Source: Treponema sp. (lineage in GTDB: Bacteria > Spirochaetota > Spirochaetia > Treponematales > Breznakiellaceae). Taken from it: 22,462 bases of DNA. The position numbers and the translations under genes are program-made. Numbering within the stretch: position 1 is the first letter of the stretch; each line of letters starts with the position of its first letter. Positions 13,474 through 20,240 of the stretch are shown one piece after another. The notes below the pieces were generated by a model. It was not told the origin of the DNA, did not search any database, and saw only the letters and a list, made by a program, of their open reading frames with translations. The stretch lies in contig JAISTO010000057.1 in assembly GCA_031272575.1 (NCBI GenBank), forward strand, positions 1 to 22,462. Direction: 5' to 3'.

Positions 13474-13940
13474 TCGATTAAAGCGGGGGAAAAACCCTCC
13501 GCCTTAAGCCTGTTCCGCGCCACGGATGGATCCCCGGTGCGCTCCCCGCCGGCAAGCGGGAAGGTTTTTTGCAAAAAGCGCTCGAACAGCGCGGCCTCCG
13601 CAACCTCGTCCAGCACTTTTTCCAGCGCCGCCGCCGCCGTCCGCTTGTCGAGACCGCGCGCCCGCAGCGCCGCCTCGAGGGTGCGAGGCGTTTCCGCCCG
13701 GCCGGCCCGCCGCGCGAGGCGGGCGCCAAGCCAGAGCCTGCCGAAGCGCTCGTCGTCTATGACGCCGCTTGCTTCAAGCGCGTCCAGCGCGGCCCGCACC
13801 GCCCCGGCGGCGATGCCGCGGCGCTCCAGTTTGAAGGCCAGCCCCTGCTTCGTTTGCTCCGCCCGGGCGATAAGGTCAAGCGCCTTCGCCTCGGCCGCGG
13901 CTTGCAGCTGCGAAAAATTCGCGTCATCATTTTCGTTCAT
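13464..13940 (-). CDS. recX: RecX-family regulator of RecA
   Basis: A 158-residue, helix-rich protein matching RecX, which binds RecA filaments and inhibits recombination. Typical segments are AEAKALDLIARAEQTKQGLAFKLERRG (RecX repeat 1), AALDALEASGVIDDERFGRLW (the conserved V(I/L)DDxRFA-like motif) and later KVLDEVAEAALFERFLQK with RLKAEGFSPALIERF at the end. Length is in the normal range. The ATG at 13940 has no clear Shine-Dalgarno. It follows the rplM-rpsI operon beyond a good terminator, so it needs its own promoter; a TGTTA/TAACA dyad lies at 13957-13970. Downstream, after 91 nt, is the HTH regulator. Confidence 0.85.
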   Translation of the reverse strand: MNENDDANFSQLQAAAEAKALDLIARAEQTKQGLAFKLERRGIAAGAVRAALDALEASGVIDDERFGRLWLGARLARRAGRAETPRTLEAALRARGLDKRTAAAALEKVLDEVAEAALFERFLQKTFPLAGGERTGDPSVARNRLKAEGFSPALIERF

Positions 13941-14009
13941 ACGCCGCGCGGTCTTATGTTAAAGATAACACTTTTCTGCCATCTTTGTTACATTTTTCGC
14001 ATTTTCTTC

Positions 14010-14046
14010 AAAAAAAAAGAGAAAAACGCCGCATTAGCCTGGCGTT
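14010..14046 (-). terminator. intrinsic terminator of the rplM-rpsI operon
   Basis: On the minus strand, AACGCC, 10 nt and GGCGTT form a stem (14046-14025), directly followed by TTTCTC and an eight-to-nine T run (to 14010). It lies 23 nt after the rpsI stop and is the clearest intrinsic terminator in the window. Confidence 0.8.
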
Positions 14047-14071
14047 AGCGTGCGCATTAGCGTGCGCATTA
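14045..14071 (-). repeat. 12-bp tandem repeat giving three in-frame TAA stops after rpsI
   Basis: TTAGCGTGCGCA occurs at 14045-14056 and 14057-14068 and begins again at 14069 with the rpsI stop. On the coding strand, TAA recurs in frame at 12-nt steps (14071, 14059, 14047). Confidence 0.8.
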
Positions 14072-14461
14072 GCGCTTCGAGAACTGGAAGCGTCTGCGGG
14101 CGCCGCGCTGGCCGTACTTTTTGCGCTCGACCATGCGGGAATCGCGCGTCAGATAGCCCGCGTTCCGCAGACTCGCGTAGTTCGACTCGTCCGCCTTGCA
14201 GAGCGCCCGCGCAATGCCATGCCTGCACGCCCCCGCCTGCCCGTGGAGACCCCCGCCGTACACGTTGATCACCACATCGTACCTGCCCTCGTTCGCGGTT
14301 GCCGCGAGGGGCTGCTTCACCACAAGAATATGCTCTTCCTGCGGGAAATACCTGGACACATCGCGGCCATTCACCGTGATAGTGCCATTACCGTTGCGGA
14401 GGTACACGCGCGCGACGGAGGTCTTCCGCCGGCCCGTTCCTATGCCAAGATTGATATTCAC
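14069..14461 (-). CDS. rpsI: 30S ribosomal protein S9
   Basis: A 130-residue S9 protein of standard length. The N-terminus NINLGIGTGRRKTSVARVYLR, the centre VTVNGRDVSRYFP-like (ITVNGRDVSRYFPQ), GGGLHGQAGACRHGIARAL and the basic tail KYGQRGARRRFQFSKR, whose end reaches the P-site tRNA, are all conserved. The start is GTG at 14461, with an AGGTGG site 8 nt upstream and 13 nt after the rplM stop; a longer frame to 14542 runs through rplM and is not real. It is the second gene of the rplM-rpsI operon found in nearly all bacteria and is followed by a strong terminator. Confidence 0.96.
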   Translation of the reverse strand: MNINLGIGTGRRKTSVARVYLRNGNGTITVNGRDVSRYFPQEEHILVVKQPLAATANEGRYDVVINVYGGGLHGQAGACRHGIARALCKADESNYASLRNAGYLTRDSRMVERKKYGQRGARRRFQFSKR

Positions 14462-14474
14462 TTTACCCACCTCG

Positions 14475-14903
14475 TTAAAGTTCCAGCGCCTGGGGGTTCT
14501 GCGCCGCATGCGGGTGCGTGTCCCCGGCATAAATTTTGACATTTTTGAGCAATTTTCTGCCCAAAGGCCCCTTGGGAAGCATACCCTTTACCGCCGCCTC
14601 CATAGGCCCGGCCGGGTGCCTCGCCGCCATTGCCGCGAAGGGGATAGTCTTAAGGCCGCCCGGATAGCCTGAGTGCCGGTAGTAGACCTTCTGCTCCCGC
14701 TTGCGGCCCGTCAGCGCGGCCTTTTCCGCGTTGATGATAACCACGAAGTCCCCCATCTCCTGATGGGGCGCAAAAGACGCCTTTTCCTTGCCCCGCACGA
14801 TGGACGCGGCCTTTGCCGCTATCCTGCCGAGGCTCTTGCCTTCCGCATTGATAAGAAACCACTTCCGCTCTATGGCGGCAGGCTTCAAGAAAACCGTGTT
14901 CAT
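14475..14903 (-). CDS. rplM: 50S ribosomal protein L13
   Basis: A 142-residue L13 protein of normal length. Conserved segments are RKWFLINAEGKSLGRIAAKAASIVRGK, FAPHQEMGDFVVIINAEKAALTGRK, KVYYRHSGYPGGLKTI and VKGMLPKGPLGRKLLKNVKIYAGDTHPHAAQNP. L13 binds 23S rRNA early in 50S assembly. The start is ATG 14903, preceded by GAGGAG at 5 nt; the upstream MTNEEN codons cover this ribosome site and are not used. The promoter region (14932-14965) has an extended -10 box. rpsI follows 13 nt after the stop. Confidence 0.96.
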   Translation of the reverse strand: MNTVFLKPAAIERKWFLINAEGKSLGRIAAKAASIVRGKEKASFAPHQEMGDFVVIINAEKAALTGRKREQKVYYRHSGYPGGLKTIPFAAMAARHPAGPMEAAVKGMLPKGPLGRKLLKNVKIYAGDTHPHAAQNPQALEL

Positions 14904-14931
14904 GTTCTCCTCGTTTGTCAATTAATGTGAC

Positions 14932-14965
14932 AGTATATCATGCTATATTGCAAAAATTTTGTCAA
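14932..14965 (-). promoter_or_regulatory. promoter of rplM-rpsI with extended -10
   Basis: On the minus strand TGATATACT (14940-14932) matches an extended -10 (TGnTATAAT). A perfect TTGACA lies at 14965-14960, but 22 nt away, too far for normal pairing. A TGTCA/TGACA dyad follows downstream (14917-14933). Confidence 0.5.
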
Positions 14966-14987
14966 GTGGGGTGGGTGTGGGGGGTAT

Positions 14988-15203
14988 GCAGGGCAACAGC
15001 ATTTACTTTTCTGATCTCAAAAAACAGCGGAATTTACGCATTTTTAACCGCAAAGTCGCATAAGTCGCATAAGGATTTTATGTTCAAAGCCTCTTTTCTC
15101 CTTCCTTTGTGCGCCTTATTCGCCTTTGCGGTTTATTTTTTCTTAAATTCTTGGTGATTTAGAGAAGTTTCCAGAATGGAAAAAGTAAATGCTGTTGCCC
15201 TGC
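14988..15203. mobile_element. 216-bp element with 23-bp perfect terminal inverted repeats (MITE-like)
   Basis: The 23 bases at 14988-15010 (beginning GCAGGGCAACAGC) recur as an exact reverse complement at 15181-15203. Inside is a second inverted pair, AACCGCAAAG (15048-15057) and CTTTGCGGTT (15124-15133), with a tandem 9-mer TCGCATAAG (15055-15073 region) on one side and related CCTTATTCG on the other. There is no transposase. It is A/T-rich against a GC-rich background. No obvious target duplication was found. Confidence 0.6.
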
Positions 15204-15220
15204 CCTTACTCCTTCTCCCC

Positions 15221-15248
15221 TTGACAAATCCCCCAAAAATGCTATACT
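15221..15248 (+). promoter_or_regulatory. strong sigma70 promoter of the CsgG/VWA/SUMF1 gene
   Basis: A perfect TTGACA (15221-15226), a 16-nt spacer and TATACT (15243-15248) preceded by TGC (extended -10). The start of transcription should be near 15255, giving a leader of about 50 nt with an AAGGAGG ribosome site before ATG 15304. Confidence 0.8.
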
Positions 15249-15303
15249 CGTTCTGCTGGTTACTTCAAAAGTCATTTCAAATCATTTCTTAAGGAGGAAG
15301 ACT

Positions 15304-18045
15304 ATGAAAAAGATTTTGTGCGTACTGTTGTTGAGCGCGCTGGCAATGGGGCTGGCGGCGCAGGCGGCAGCGCCGGCGGCAGCGCCGTTTGATGCGGCTA
15401 TTGGGGCCGCTGTGCGGGATGTCGCGGCGAAGGTTCCTGAAGGCGCGGCGCTGGCGATTCCCGAGTTCGAGGTAGCCAAAGACGCGCGGATCGATGAGCA
15501 GGCGCGGCGCAGGCTCAAAGACTACTTTGTCACGGAACTGAGCGCGGCTCTGGTCAACATGGGGACTTTCAAGGTGCTGGAGCGGCAGAAAATCAATCTG
15601 CTCACCGACTCGCTCGTGTTTGACGCGTCCGGGCTCGTGTCGAATGAGTCCGCGCAGCGCATTGGGCAGTCCCTGGGGGTGGCGTACCTTGTTGCGGGTT
15701 CGCTCAAGGGGCAGGGGGACGACTACCGGCTCTCGGTCGAGGTGGTGGAGGTAGCGGCCGCGCAGAAGTCAGCGCCGTTTTCGCAGGCTATCCCCCGCTC
15801 GGAACTGAACCGGTTTTTTGCGCAGACCGCGTGGAGCGTTCAGGGGGGAGCGCGGCCGGCGTCGCGTACCTTCACCACGAGCGATACGGGCGTGTATGTG
15901 GGGATCATTTCTTTCGGGGCGCTGACCACTGATCTGAGCGGGGGCGCGCCGGTCTTTCTGGATGAAACAGGTGTCAAAAAACTAACCGGCGTTCTGGATT
16001 CCGACTACCGGAAAGACGGCAAGCCGGGTACCGCGCTGTATTACGCTGCGCACCGGGCGCTCGCGTCCCTGTCGGCGAATGTGGGCAGGTATCCCCCCAA
16101 CCTCGACGGGGTCTATATGATTACCATTACGGACGGCATCGACACGAGTTCGACCGGCTTCGATTTGACGCCTATCGAGAACAAGAATTTTTCCGGGGGC
16201 GATGACCGCGAGTATCTGGAGTATCTGAAAACGCAACTGGTGGCGCGGCCCGTGTATGGGCGGCCCCTCACCGCGTACAGCACGGGGGTGCGGGGGAGCG
16301 ATGTTACCGATGTCGATGCCTTTCAAACCACGCTGCAGGCGCTTGCGAGCGAAAAAAACAATTTCTACGAACTGTCCCGTTTTTCCGATCTCAACGGCAG
16401 GTTCGACGCTATAGCAAAAGATTTAACGATAACGACCGAAACTATCACATTCGAATTGAAAGCCTCCTCGCTGCCCGCGGGTACGCAGATACGCATGACC
16501 TTTGACGGAGCCGCGAGCGCGGAAGCCTCGCAAGTGTGGTTCGAGGCGACGGTTGAGGCAGATATAGAGACGCGGAGTTTCTTTTTGCGGGACATACAGT
16601 ATCAGGGGACGGCCTCTTCGTCGGGGCCCGAGGTGCCGGGGGTGAACAACGGGAACGAGGTGATCTACATATTCAACGATTTTACGGGCTACGGAACCGG
16701 CGCGCGGGTGCGGCAATGGATCAAGCGGAACGGAAGCGATACCTGGACTCCGAACAGCGAGTACAGCGTGGGGAACACGATGACGAAGCAGACGGAATAC
16801 AAAAGCGCGGTGGTGTACCTGGTGCTCGACGCGAGTTCGTCCCTGTCCGACGACGACATTAACGCGGTGCGGAACGCGGCGAAGGAGTTTTTGAAGATGC
16901 TGTATGAACGCTCGACCGGCAAGACCGCGCCTTCCGTGTCCGCAACGCCGTCCGTCCCCGCGCCGGCGCCGCAGACGCCGCCGGCGCCGCAGGCTCCGCA
17001 GGCCCTGCCGGCGCCGCAAACGGCGCAGCCTGCTTCCACGGCGGCGGCAGCGCAAAGCGCCCTGACGCCCGCCCCCGCGGCGGCGCCGGCGCCGCAGACG
17101 GTGCAGTCCGCCCCTGCGCAAACGGCGCCCGCCCCCGCGCCGCAGCAGCAAGAGGCAGCGCAGCCAGCGCAAAGCGCCCTGGCGCCCGCCCCCGCGCTGG
17201 CTCTGTCAGCCGCTTTCACCGCGCCGGCTGAGGACGCGGCGAAAGCCCCCTCTGATATGGTGCGCATTCAGGGCGGCACCTTCACCATGGGGGATCCCTC
17301 GGCGCAGGGCAGCCAGGGAACTGACGCCTCTCCGCATCAGGTAACGCTGTCATCATTTTCTATCGGCAGGTACGAGGTGACGCAGAAGCAGTGGCAGGAG
17401 ATTATGGGGACGAATCCCAGTTTTTTCAAAGGGAATAACCTGCCGGTGGAAAACGTCAGTTGGTACGACTGCATCGAGTACTGCAACAAGCGGAGCGAAC
17501 GGGAAGGGCTGACGCCCGTGTACACCATCGACAAGAACCGCATCGATCCGAACAATCAAAACCCGGAGGACGCGTACCGCTGGCTGGTAACATGGAACCG
17601 GAGCGCGAACGGGTACCGGCTGCCGACCGAGGCGGAGTGGGAGTACGCATGCCGCGCCGGAACGACGGGACGCTTCAACACGGGGGCAAGCATATCGCCC
17701 ACGCTGGCGAACTACCGGGGCAGTAATGCCTCAGGCTCTGCCCTGAACAACGGTACGGCAGAGGAGCAGTACCGCGAAAGGACGATGCCGGTGGGGAGTT
17801 TTGCGCCGAGTCCCTGGGGGCTGTATGATATGCACGGCAATGTGTGGGAATGGTGCTGGGACTGGTACGGCGCTTACCCGGGCGGGACTCAGACGGATCC
17901 AAGCGGCGCCGCGCAGGGCACACTCCGGATTTTCCGGGGGGGCAGTTGGGGCAGCATCGCGTCCTACTGCGAAGCCGCTTTTCGCTACTACTACTTCCCC
18001 TCCAGCAGCGACCACTACCTCGGCTTCCGCGTTGTCTGCTCCTGA
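15304..18045 (+). CDS. secreted CsgG-like / VWA-like / SUMF1 (FGE-sulfatase) composite protein
   Basis: A 913-residue exported protein. A signal peptide (1-21) is followed by a CsgG/LpoB-like domain (about 45-150: AIPEFEV...LKDYFVTELSAALVNMGTFKVLERQ...LGVAYLVAGSL). Next is a VWA-like region: VYVGIISFG (198-205), GTALYYAAHRAL (Thr243) and MITITDGID (Asp277). The DxSxS-like metal motif, Asp509-Ala-Ser-Ser-Ser in VVYLVLDASSS, comes after these, with a helix NAVRNAAKEFLKML behind it, so the order looks permuted. A Pro/Ala/Gln linker (541-648) leads to a SUMF1/FGE domain (651-913: MVRIQGGTFTMGD, RYEVTQKQWQEIMG, NGYRLPTEAEWEYACRAG, GNVWEWCWDWYG, RGGSWGS, LGFRVVCS). Cys889 may match one FGE copper cysteine, but the second is absent, so a non-enzymatic role is likely. 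Strong promoter and AAGGAGG site. Confidence 0.88.
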   Translation: MKKILCVLLLSALAMGLAAQAAAPAAAPFDAAIGAAVRDVAAKVPEGAALAIPEFEVAKDARIDEQARRRLKDYFVTELSAALVNMGTFKVLERQKINLLTDSLVFDASGLVSNESAQRIGQSLGVAYLVAGSLKGQGDDYRLSVEVVEVAAAQKSAPFSQAIPRSELNRFFAQTAWSVQGGARPASRTFTTSDTGVYVGIISFGALTTDLSGGAPVFLDETGVKKLTGVLDSDYRKDGKPGTALYYAAHRALASLSANVGRYPPNLDGVYMITITDGIDTSSTGFDLTPIENKNFSGGDDREYLEYLKTQLVARPVYGRPLTAYSTGVRGSDVTDVDAFQTTLQALASEKNNFYELSRFSDLNGRFDAIAKDLTITTETITFELKASSLPAGTQIRMTFDGAASAEASQVWFEATVEADIETRSFFLRDIQYQGTASSSGPEVPGVNNGNEVIYIFNDFTGYGTGARVRQWIKRNGSDTWTPNSEYSVGNTMTKQTEYKSAVVYLVLDASSSLSDDDINAVRNAAKEFLKMLYERSTGKTAPSVSATPSVPAPAPQTPPAPQAPQALPAPQTAQPASTAAAAQSALTPAPAAAPAPQTVQSAPAQTAPAPAPQQQEAAQPAQSALAPAPALALSAAFTAPAEDAAKAPSDMVRIQGGTFTMGDPSAQGSQGTDASPHQVTLSSFSIGRYEVTQKQWQEIMGTNPSFFKGNNLPVENVSWYDCIEYCNKRSEREGLTPVYTIDKNRIDPNNQNPEDAYRWLVTWNRSANGYRLPTEAEWEYACRAGTTGRFNTGASISPTLANYRGSNASGSALNNGTAEEQYRERTMPVGSFAPSPWGLYDMHGNVWEWCWDWYGAYPGGTQTDPSGAAQGTLRIFRGGSWGSIASYCEAAFRYYYFPSSSDHYLGFRVVCS

Positions 18046-18302
18046 GGCCCGTCCTTCATTACTCGCCACCCCGCCAGTTCCCGCTTCGCCAGGTCGTAAT
18101 CCGCCGCCACGCTCACCAGCCGCTTGCCGCTCGCGCGCCACGGGTCGAGGTAGCCGCGAGAGGATATCTGCGCGAGCGCCTCGTCGAGGCGGCTCTCGCT
18201 TGCGTCCTTCACGGCCTTGAACTCGAACGCGTAGACCGTCTCCCCCGTCGCCAGCACCAGGTCCGCCCGCCCCTTCGTGCTGTGCGGCTCCACCTGCCGC
18301 AA
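18015..18302 (-). pseudogene. C-terminal PD-(D/E)XK remnant of an AAA-ATPase/nuclease gene
   Basis: The fragment reads KGRADLVLATGETVYAFEFKAVKDASESRLDEALAQISSRGYLDPWRASGKRLVSVAADYD. It matches the C-terminal PD-(D/E)XK nuclease-like domain (Asp in GRADLVL, Glu-x-Lys in FEFK) of proteins that start with an AAA-ATPase domain. It lacks its ATPase part, which lies about 100 nt away as a separate N-terminal fragment (18405-18689) with roughly 300 codons missing between. The frame can be followed upstream only to a TGA near 18346. Its 3' end overlaps the 15304 gene by 31 nt. It could still be translated from an internal start, but no ribosome site is visible. Confidence 0.7.
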
Positions 18303-18373
18303 AAGACGTGCCTGCTGCTGGAGGGGTAGGAAGGGAGTGGTGCAATGTCAACAAGTTAACGAAAGTGATGACC

Positions 18374-18401
18374 GTCATTCCGCGGCTTGACCGCGGAATC
18401 T
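18374..18401 (+). repeat. dispersed palindromic repeat, copy 2, at the deletion junction
   Basis: ATTCCGCGG (18377-18385), a 5-nt loop and CCGCGGAAT (18391-18399). It is 27/28 identical to the inverted copy at 1753-1780. It lies exactly between the two fragments of the broken AAA/nuclease gene. Confidence 0.8.
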
Positions 18402-18404
18402 CTA

Positions 18405-18689
18405 TCAAAAATGGCATTTTGAGGGATAGATTGCCGGACGCGGCGTCCAGTTCCGTTCGAGCCCTTCGATGACGAGCCCCGTGAATAGTTCGCGTTTTCC
18501 CTCAAAGTAGGCCTTGAGCGTCGAGAGCAACAGGCTCTTGCCGAAGCGCCGGGGCCGGCCAAGGAAGTAGACCTTTCCTTCGTTGACCATGCGGTAGAGG
18601 TACTCGGTCTTGTCAACATACAAAAACCCGTCGGTACGGATGCTGATAAAGTCCTGAATACCGATGGGGAGTTTTCGTGTGAAATCCAT
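18405..18689 (-). pseudogene. N-terminal AAA-ATPase remnant of the same broken gene
   Basis: The 94-residue reading begins MDFTRKLPIGIQDFISIRTDGFLYVDKTEYLYRMV and has the P-loop GRPRRFGKS (44-52), then LYFEGKRELFTGLVIEGLERNW-like sequence. This is the start of the AAA-ATPase-like/PD-(D/E)XK family, whose members are usually about 500-560 residues. Similarity ends near residue 81 and the frame closes in repeat sequence (PSKCHF). The Walker B and sensor regions and most of the nuclease linker are lost. The promoter, an extended -10 (TGCTATACT) 6 nt before ATG, is intact. It is divergent from the HD-domain gene. Confidence 0.72.
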
Positions 18690-18695
18690 GGGAAG

Positions 18696-18704
18696 AGTAT
18701 AGCA
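18696..18704 (-). promoter_or_regulatory. extended -10 box, 6 nt before the ATG of the broken AAA gene
   Basis: On the minus strand TGCTATACT ends 6 nt (CTTCCC) before ATG 18689. There is no good -35 and no Shine-Dalgarno. The spacing equals that of trmH and the 22257 and 4731 genes. Confidence 0.5.
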
Positions 18705-18738
18705 TATACTGCGGTGAAAGGGGAAGGGGCTGACTGCC

Positions 18739-18767
18739 TTGACACCCTCGCCATCCCGCGCTATGCT
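18739..18767 (+). promoter_or_regulatory. promoter of the HD-domain gene
   Basis: A perfect TTGACA (18739-18744), 17 nt and TATGCT (18762-18767) end 10 nt before ATG 18778. The leader would be only about 3-4 nt and carries no Shine-Dalgarno. An upstream in-frame ATG (18763) lies in the -10 box and cannot be used. Confidence 0.65.
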
Positions 18768-18777
18768 AAGTGAGTAT

Positions 18778-19272
18778 ATGAATATTGATGACATTATGGA
18801 CGCGGCTATCGCCTACAACGGGAAGGACGCGCGGCGCATTAATCATCTTATCAAGGTGTGGGCCTTCGCCCGGTGCATCGGCAGGGGCGAACACTGTGAC
18901 AGCAGCACCCAGGCCATCGTCGAGGCCGCCGCCCTCCTGCATGACATCGGCATCCACGAGGCGGAACGAAAATACGCTTCCAGCGCCGGCGCCTGGCAGG
19001 AAATCGAGGGGCCGCCGGCAGCGCGGGCGCTGCTGCGGGACGCGGGCCTCGACAGCGCCATGCTTGAGCGGATACTGTTTCTGATCGGTCACCACCACTC
19101 GTACCAGGCCATTTGCGGCCTCGATTTTCAAATTCTGGTCGAAGCCGATTTTTTGGTAAACATTTTCGAAGATAACATGGACAACGCCGCCATCCAAAGT
19201 ATCCGCGCAAAAATCTTCAAAACAAAAACCGGCTTAAAACTGCTGGAGCAGTTGTATTTGAGCGGGGAATAA
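18778..19272 (+). CDS. HD-domain phosphohydrolase
   Basis: A 164-residue protein with the HD metal-site residues in order: His23 (INHLIKVW), His55-Asp56 (AALLHDIGI), His105-107 (LIGHHHSYQ) and Asp124 (VEADFLVNI). The layout matches single-domain HD phosphohydrolases that act on nucleotides or phosphates; the substrate is unknown. The start at ATG 18778 is chosen because the promoter lies directly upstream and excludes the longer frame. It stands alone between the broken AAA gene (divergent) and an SCP2-like gene (convergent, 31-nt gap). Confidence 0.88.
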   Translation: MNIDDIMDAAIAYNGKDARRINHLIKVWAFARCIGRGEHCDSSTQAIVEAAALLHDIGIHEAERKYASSAGAWQEIEGPPAARALLRDAGLDSAMLERILFLIGHHHSYQAICGLDFQILVEADFLVNIFEDNMDNAAIQSIRAKIFKTKTGLKLLEQLYLSGE

Positions 19273-19303
19273 CGGAGGAGTACAGCGCGCCCACGGCAGG
19301 CCG

Positions 19304-20083
19304 CTATGCCAGATAGACGGCCACCCGATCGAGCATGCGGTTGATGTTATCGAGCATACCGAGGTTGCCCGTCATGCGGATAAGCCCCTGGCCAACAGAG
19401 CCGAGCGCGCTCACCTTGCCGTCGAAAAGATCGCGCGCAAGGCGTATGCTGGAAAACTCCATTACCGCGTGAGGGCTTTGGGGTATCTCCCGCGAAAAGC
19501 GCAGCCCGTCTTCCGCGGCGATGACGGCCGCCCGCAGGGGGGGCCTGTCCCCGTCCGCGATCGAGAGCACCACCGTGCCCGGCGCGAGGTTGGAGCGGGT
19601 AAAACGCCCCACGGGATCGAAATTGCCGATCTGCACGAGTGTGCGCGCAATCAGGAAAAACATGATCGTCGTGCTTGCGCGGAAAAATGTCTCGTCCGCA
19701 AGGGCCTCCGGATTCGGCCTGAGGCAGGTTTCAAGCAGGCCGGTAAGCGCGGTAAAGTTTTTTGTCAAAAAGGAGATTTTAGAGAAACCTTTGCGGGGAA
19801 ACGGGGTGACCGTCCCCTCGATGAGGCCGTTGAACTTCGCAAAGGTACCGAAAGGCAGCAGGATGTCGCAGGGTGCCGCCCCCTCTATCGCGGTGCAGAC
19901 CCCGCCTCCAAAAACCAGTGTGAGCGCGGGGCCGTTTTTTACCGCGAGGCATACCCGTACCGGCTTGAGCGCATCGCCCAGGCCCGCAAGGCGCGCGGCA
20001 TCCGGTGCGACGGCGCAGAGGTCCTGCAAAGCGCCCAAAATTCCATACATATTGATATATGCAAGTGTTTTTTCGTCTTTCAT
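19304..20083 (-). CDS. SCP2-like (sterol carrier-type) domain protein
   Basis: A 259-residue cytoplasmic protein. The centre, CLAVKNGPALTLVFGGGVCTAIEGAAPCDILLPFGTFAKFNGLIEG, and the end, GKVSALGSVGQGLIRMTGNLGMLDNINRMLDRVAVYL, resemble the fold and the final helix pattern of SCP2-type lipid-binding domains (xxGxxxxxxGxIxMxGNLxxLxxLNxxLxxxxxYL). The middle holds FLIARTLVQIGNFDPVGRFTRSNLAPGTVVLSI, not recognised elsewhere. It may bind a hydrophobic ligand, but this rests on weak resemblance. ATG 20083 is set by a GGAGGG site 6 nt upstream; the longer frame to 20134 has no support. Its promoter would lie in the A/T-rich stretch next to the tRNA gene. Confidence 0.75.
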   Translation of the reverse strand: MKDEKTLAYINMYGILGALQDLCAVAPDAARLAGLGDALKPVRVCLAVKNGPALTLVFGGGVCTAIEGAAPCDILLPFGTFAKFNGLIEGTVTPFPRKGFSKISFLTKNFTALTGLLETCLRPNPEALADETFFRASTTIMFFLIARTLVQIGNFDPVGRFTRSNLAPGTVVLSIADGDRPPLRAAVIAAEDGLRFSREIPQSPHAVMEFSSIRLARDLFDGKVSALGSVGQGLIRMTGNLGMLDNINRMLDRVAVYLA

Positions 20084-20153
20084 TTTAACCCTCCAAGACT
20101 TTTTGATTATATACTCTTTACTTAAAAAACACAATATCGTAATATGATACTAT

Positions 20154-20227
20154 GCGACACTAGCTCATCTGGATAGAGCAACTGCCTTCTAAGCAGTAGG
20201 TGGGCCGTTCGAGCCGGCCGTGTCGCA
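20154..20227 (+). tRNA. tRNA-Arg (anticodon UCU)
   Basis: The 74-nt sequence folds as a full cloverleaf: acceptor GCGACAC/GTGTCGC, D stem GCTC/GAGC with a loop containing GG, anticodon stem ACTGC/GCAGT with loop CTTCTAA (anticodon TCT at 20188-20190), a 5-nt variable loop, T stem GGCCG/CGGCC with loop TTCGAGC, and discriminator A. CCA is not encoded, so it must be added after processing. The UCU anticodon reads AGA/AGG. A possible -10 (TATGAT, 20143-20148) lies only 5 nt before the tRNA. The DJ-1 gene's ribosome site begins 2 nt after its end. Confidence 0.95.
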
Positions 20228-20240
20228 AAAGGAGTATCCC

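Larger units (their letters stand above)
14904..15303. other. 400-nt divergent intergenic region: two promoters and a MITE-like element
   Basis: This region separates rplM (-) from the 15304 gene (+). It contains the rplM promoter, the 216-bp inverted-repeat element 14988-15203 and the strong promoter 15221-15248. An 80-codon frame at 14915-15157 reads FLTAKSHKSHKDFMFKAS and the like, which is a translation of the repeat, not a gene. Confidence 0.65.

Noticed and set aside
14932..14965. TTGACA at 14960-14965 as a normal -35 of the rplM promoter
   Set aside because: It is 22 nt from the TATACT box, outside the usual 16-18 nt. The extended -10 may suffice, so the TTGACA was not relied on.
14915..15157. 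80-codon plus-strand frame
   Set aside because: Lies within the inverted-repeat element; the peptide reflects the repeated TCGCATAAG units.
16423..17172. 249-codon minus-strand frame rich in Arg and Leu
   Set aside because: Antisense to the Pro/Ala/Gln linker and VWA-like region of the 15304 gene; an artefact of the GC-rich repeats.
17251..18042. SUMF1 domain as an active formylglycine-generating enzyme
   Set aside because: Only one of the two expected copper-binding cysteines can be placed (Cys889), no sulfatase gene is near, and the domain sits on a large secreted scaffold.
20154..20227. tRNA-Arg as an integration (att) site
   Set aside because: No integrase, no repeated tRNA 3' end and no island follow; housekeeping genes continue directly.
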